From the NCBI RefSeq assembly GCF_000411975.1, contig NZ_ASXG01000114.1:1-50125 (forward strand): a DNA stretch of 50,125 nt, given 5' to 3'. Positions within the stretch are counted from its first letter, which is position 1; every line of letters starts with the position of its first letter. The translations under genes were made by a program, and so were the position numbers. Positions 48,524 to 50,125 of the stretch are shown here, one piece after another. This DNA comes from Amycolatopsis orientalis DSM 43388 (GTDB lineage: Bacteria; Actinomycetota; Actinomycetes; Mycobacteriales; Pseudonocardiaceae). The notes below the pieces were generated by a model. That model saw only the letters and a program-made list of their open reading frames with translations, did no database searches and was not told the DNA's origin.

Positions 48524-49837
48524 CTACCCCCGTTTGGACGCAACGGTTTGCGGCAGCGAATCGCCGCGGCGTCGGCCGGCCAGCAGATACCCGGCCCCGC
48601 CCAGCAGGTAGAGCGCGGTCGCGGCCACCATCAGCTCGGGTGAGTACCCGTTGTCCTGGACGAAGACCGCCGCGAGCGAAACCGCCACCACCTGGGTGAT
48701 GTTGAACAGCGTGTCGTAGAGCGCGAACACCCGCCCGCGAGCCTCGTCCGCGACGTCGAGCTGCACCGCCGAGTCGACGGACAGTTTCACCACCTGGCCA
48801 GTCCCCATGACCAGGAACGACGCGAGCAGCGCCAGCGGCAGCACCATCGGCAACCCGAGCGCGGCCTGCGCGATCGCGGAGACCAGCAACGAGCCCAGCA
48901 CCGCTCGCGTCCGCCCGAGCGACCGGATCAGCCGAGCCGTCACCAGCCCGGCGACGAGGATGCCCGCGCCCGCGCATCCGACCAGCTGTCCGAGCCCGGG
49001 CAGGCCGGCGCGGAAGATGCCGTCGTCAGTGAAGTAGTTGCGCATCAGCAACACACTGAGCAGCAACGAAATCCCGTACGCCGCTCGATGCGCGAACAAC
49101 GCGACGAACCCAGCCGTGACGCGGGGCGCCCGCCACGCGTGCCGGGCTCCGTCCGCCAGCCCGCGCGCGACCGCGACCACGGGATTTGTCGGCTCGTCGA
49201 CCACCGTCGGCCCCAGCGCTCCCTTCGCGAACCGATGTGCGAGAAAGGCCGAAAGCAAGGCCCCGACGGCAGCGAACGCCGTGGTCTCCGCCGACCCGAC
49301 GTCGCCAGACCCGAACACCGCCCGCAACCCGATCGCACACCCACCGCCGACGACCGCCATCGCCGATCCAAGCGTCGCCACCACCGCATTCGCGGCAACC
49401 ACCGCCCGAGACTCCACCACATGCGGCAACGCGGCCGACAACCCCGACCCGATGAAGCGGCTGATCCCCTCCGCGAGCAACGCGAGCGAAAACAACCCGA
49501 TCCCGCCCACCCCGGTGCCGACCGCGAGAACCGACGCCACGATCGCCGCCGCTCGCAAGAGATTCGCGAACACCAGCACCCGCCGCCGATCCCACCGATC
49601 GAGCAACGCCCCAGCGAACGGCCCCACCAGCGAATACGGCAGCAGCAAGGTCGCGAACCCCTCCGCGATGGCCACCGGATCCGCCGCCCGCTCGGGATTG
49701 AACAAAACGGCCCCAGCCAGCCCGGCTCGAAAGACCCCGTCCCCCCACTGCGCCGCGAACCGCGCGAACAACAACCGCCGAAACAACGGATCCCGACCCA
49801 GCCCGCGCGCGATGCCCCGCTCCCCCACCACCTTCAC
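48524..49837 (-). CDS. Major facilitator superfamily transporter
   Basis: 437 residues with about 12 predicted membrane segments. The motif-A-like loop GALLDRWDRRRVLVFAN (about 75-91) between TM2 and TM3 marks the MFS. The first segment region FARFAAQWGDGVFRAGLAG resembles exporters of the EntS type. The substrate is unknown. The GTG at 49837 has a weak ribosome-binding site. It lies 80 bp upstream of the YbaB-like gene on the same strand, so cotranscription is possible but not shown. Confidence 0.85.
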   Translation of the reverse strand: MKVVGERGIARGLGRDPLFRRLLFARFAAQWGDGVFRAGLAGAVLFNPERAADPVAIAEGFATLLLPYSLVGPFAGALLDRWDRRRVLVFANLLRAAAIVASVLAVGTGVGGIGLFSLALLAEGISRFIGSGLSAALPHVVESRAVVAANAVVATLGSAMAVVGGGCAIGLRAVFGSGDVGSAETTAFAAVGALLSAFLAHRFAKGALGPTVVDEPTNPVVAVARGLADGARHAWRAPRVTAGFVALFAHRAAYGISLLLSVLLMRNYFTDDGIFRAGLPGLGQLVGCAGAGILVAGLVTARLIRSLGRTRAVLGSLLVSAIAQAALGLPMVLPLALLASFLVMGTGQVVKLSVDSAVQLDVADEARGRVFALYDTLFNITQVVAVSLAAVFVQDNGYSPELMVAATALYLLGGAGYLLAGRRRGDSLPQTVASKRG

Positions 49838-50125
49838 CAGGCAACTCTACCGACCCACCCCGACAAAACCCCCGAATCTGAGACACCCCAACAACCCGCC
49901 CGCAACCAACCGAACCCGGCGCGAACCAACGCCGCACCCCCAGAGGCGCTGAGGCACTGAGGCAGCCAACGACGGCCCCGCCCCGCTACCTCGCGACCGC
50001 GCCGAGGTAGCTGCAGCCAGAAGAGACTCGGCCTCGCGACCTTGGTGCCCCGCGCCGCGGCGGGGGCGTGTCAGCGATCTTGTGGGTTGACGGTGTGATC
50101 GCCTTGTCAGTGCTGCGCGTCGAGC
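49838..50125. other. Unassigned end of window
   Basis: 288 bp upstream of the MFS gene. No gene is recognisable; it probably carries the MFS promoter. A short repetition, GAGGCGCTGAGGCACTGAGGC (49940-49960 region, 6-9-bp units), is seen. Any gene beyond the end cannot be judged. Confidence 0.4.

Noticed and set aside
48141..48543. N-terminal extension of the short TNT-like protein beyond 48141
   Set aside because: The extension is Arg/Pro-rich in the wrong frame of the YbaB-like gene, and the ATG at 48141 gives coupling with it.
1..50125. CRISPR arrays, rRNA operons or IS elements
   Set aside because: No repeat-spacer pattern, no rRNA signature and no transposase were seen in the window.

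Overview
The window is the chromosomal replication-origin region of a high-GC actinomycete, most likely a Pseudonocardiales such as Amycolatopsis. The evidence is the gene order rpmH-dnaA-oriC-dnaN-gnd-recF-dciA-gyrB-gyrA, a YidC/Jag/RsmG/ParAB block with consensus actinobacterial parS sites, and a downstream MurJ/SigM/thioredoxin/CwlM block. The genus is an inference from gene order and protein style; no search was run.

Layout. 1-4464 is the integrase-proximal end of an integrated conjugative element of the AICE type: a partial FtsK/TraB-like translocase, a small unknown, a DUF3631 P-loop protein, an excisionase and a tyrosine integrase. It abuts the 3' end of a tRNA-Ile(GAT) gene. 4457-9885 holds tRNA-Ile, the DUF3566 membrane protein, gyrA and gyrB (minus strand). 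10083-14074 holds dciA, recF, gnd and dnaN (minus). 14281-14825 is oriC, dense in DnaA boxes, followed by dnaA (minus). 17263-19917 is the divergent rpmH-rnpA-yidD-yidC-khpB operon. 20236-21514 contains five parS sites around rsmG, and parA-parB follow. 23634-26762 holds a Ddl-type ligase, an aminotransferase and a GNAT protein. 27563-38717 is a long minus-strand cell-envelope/redox run: NUDIX, DUF6049, MurJ, a separate pseudokinase, SigM, anti-SigM, TrxB, TrxA, CwlM-like amidase. 38819-42518 (plus) holds the CCA-adding enzyme, an orphan histidine kinase and a methyltransferase.

The least ordinary chromosomal segment is 42504-48443 (minus): a YbaB-like protein, a YezG/TNT-like protein, an Imm35-SseB-ADP-ribosylglycohydrolase-like protein and a second YezG/TNT-like protein. 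They combine toxin-type NAD/ADP-ribose folds with immunity-type folds in the same polypeptides, and several catalytic signatures look degraded. This is my main candidate for an undescribed system. An MFS exporter (48524-49837) lies upstream on the same strand.

How the parts fit. DnaA acts on oriC, on its own promoter and perhaps on box clusters found inside dciA, next to parS and in a gene-free convergent interval at 27 kb. DnaN, RecF, DciA and gyrase serve replication, and ParAB with parS serves segregation. The CCA-adding enzyme is needed for tRNAs such as the tRNA-Ile here, whose CCA is not encoded. The mobile element uses that tRNA as its attachment site and probably separates it from the tRNA-Ala that commonly follows in actinobacteria.
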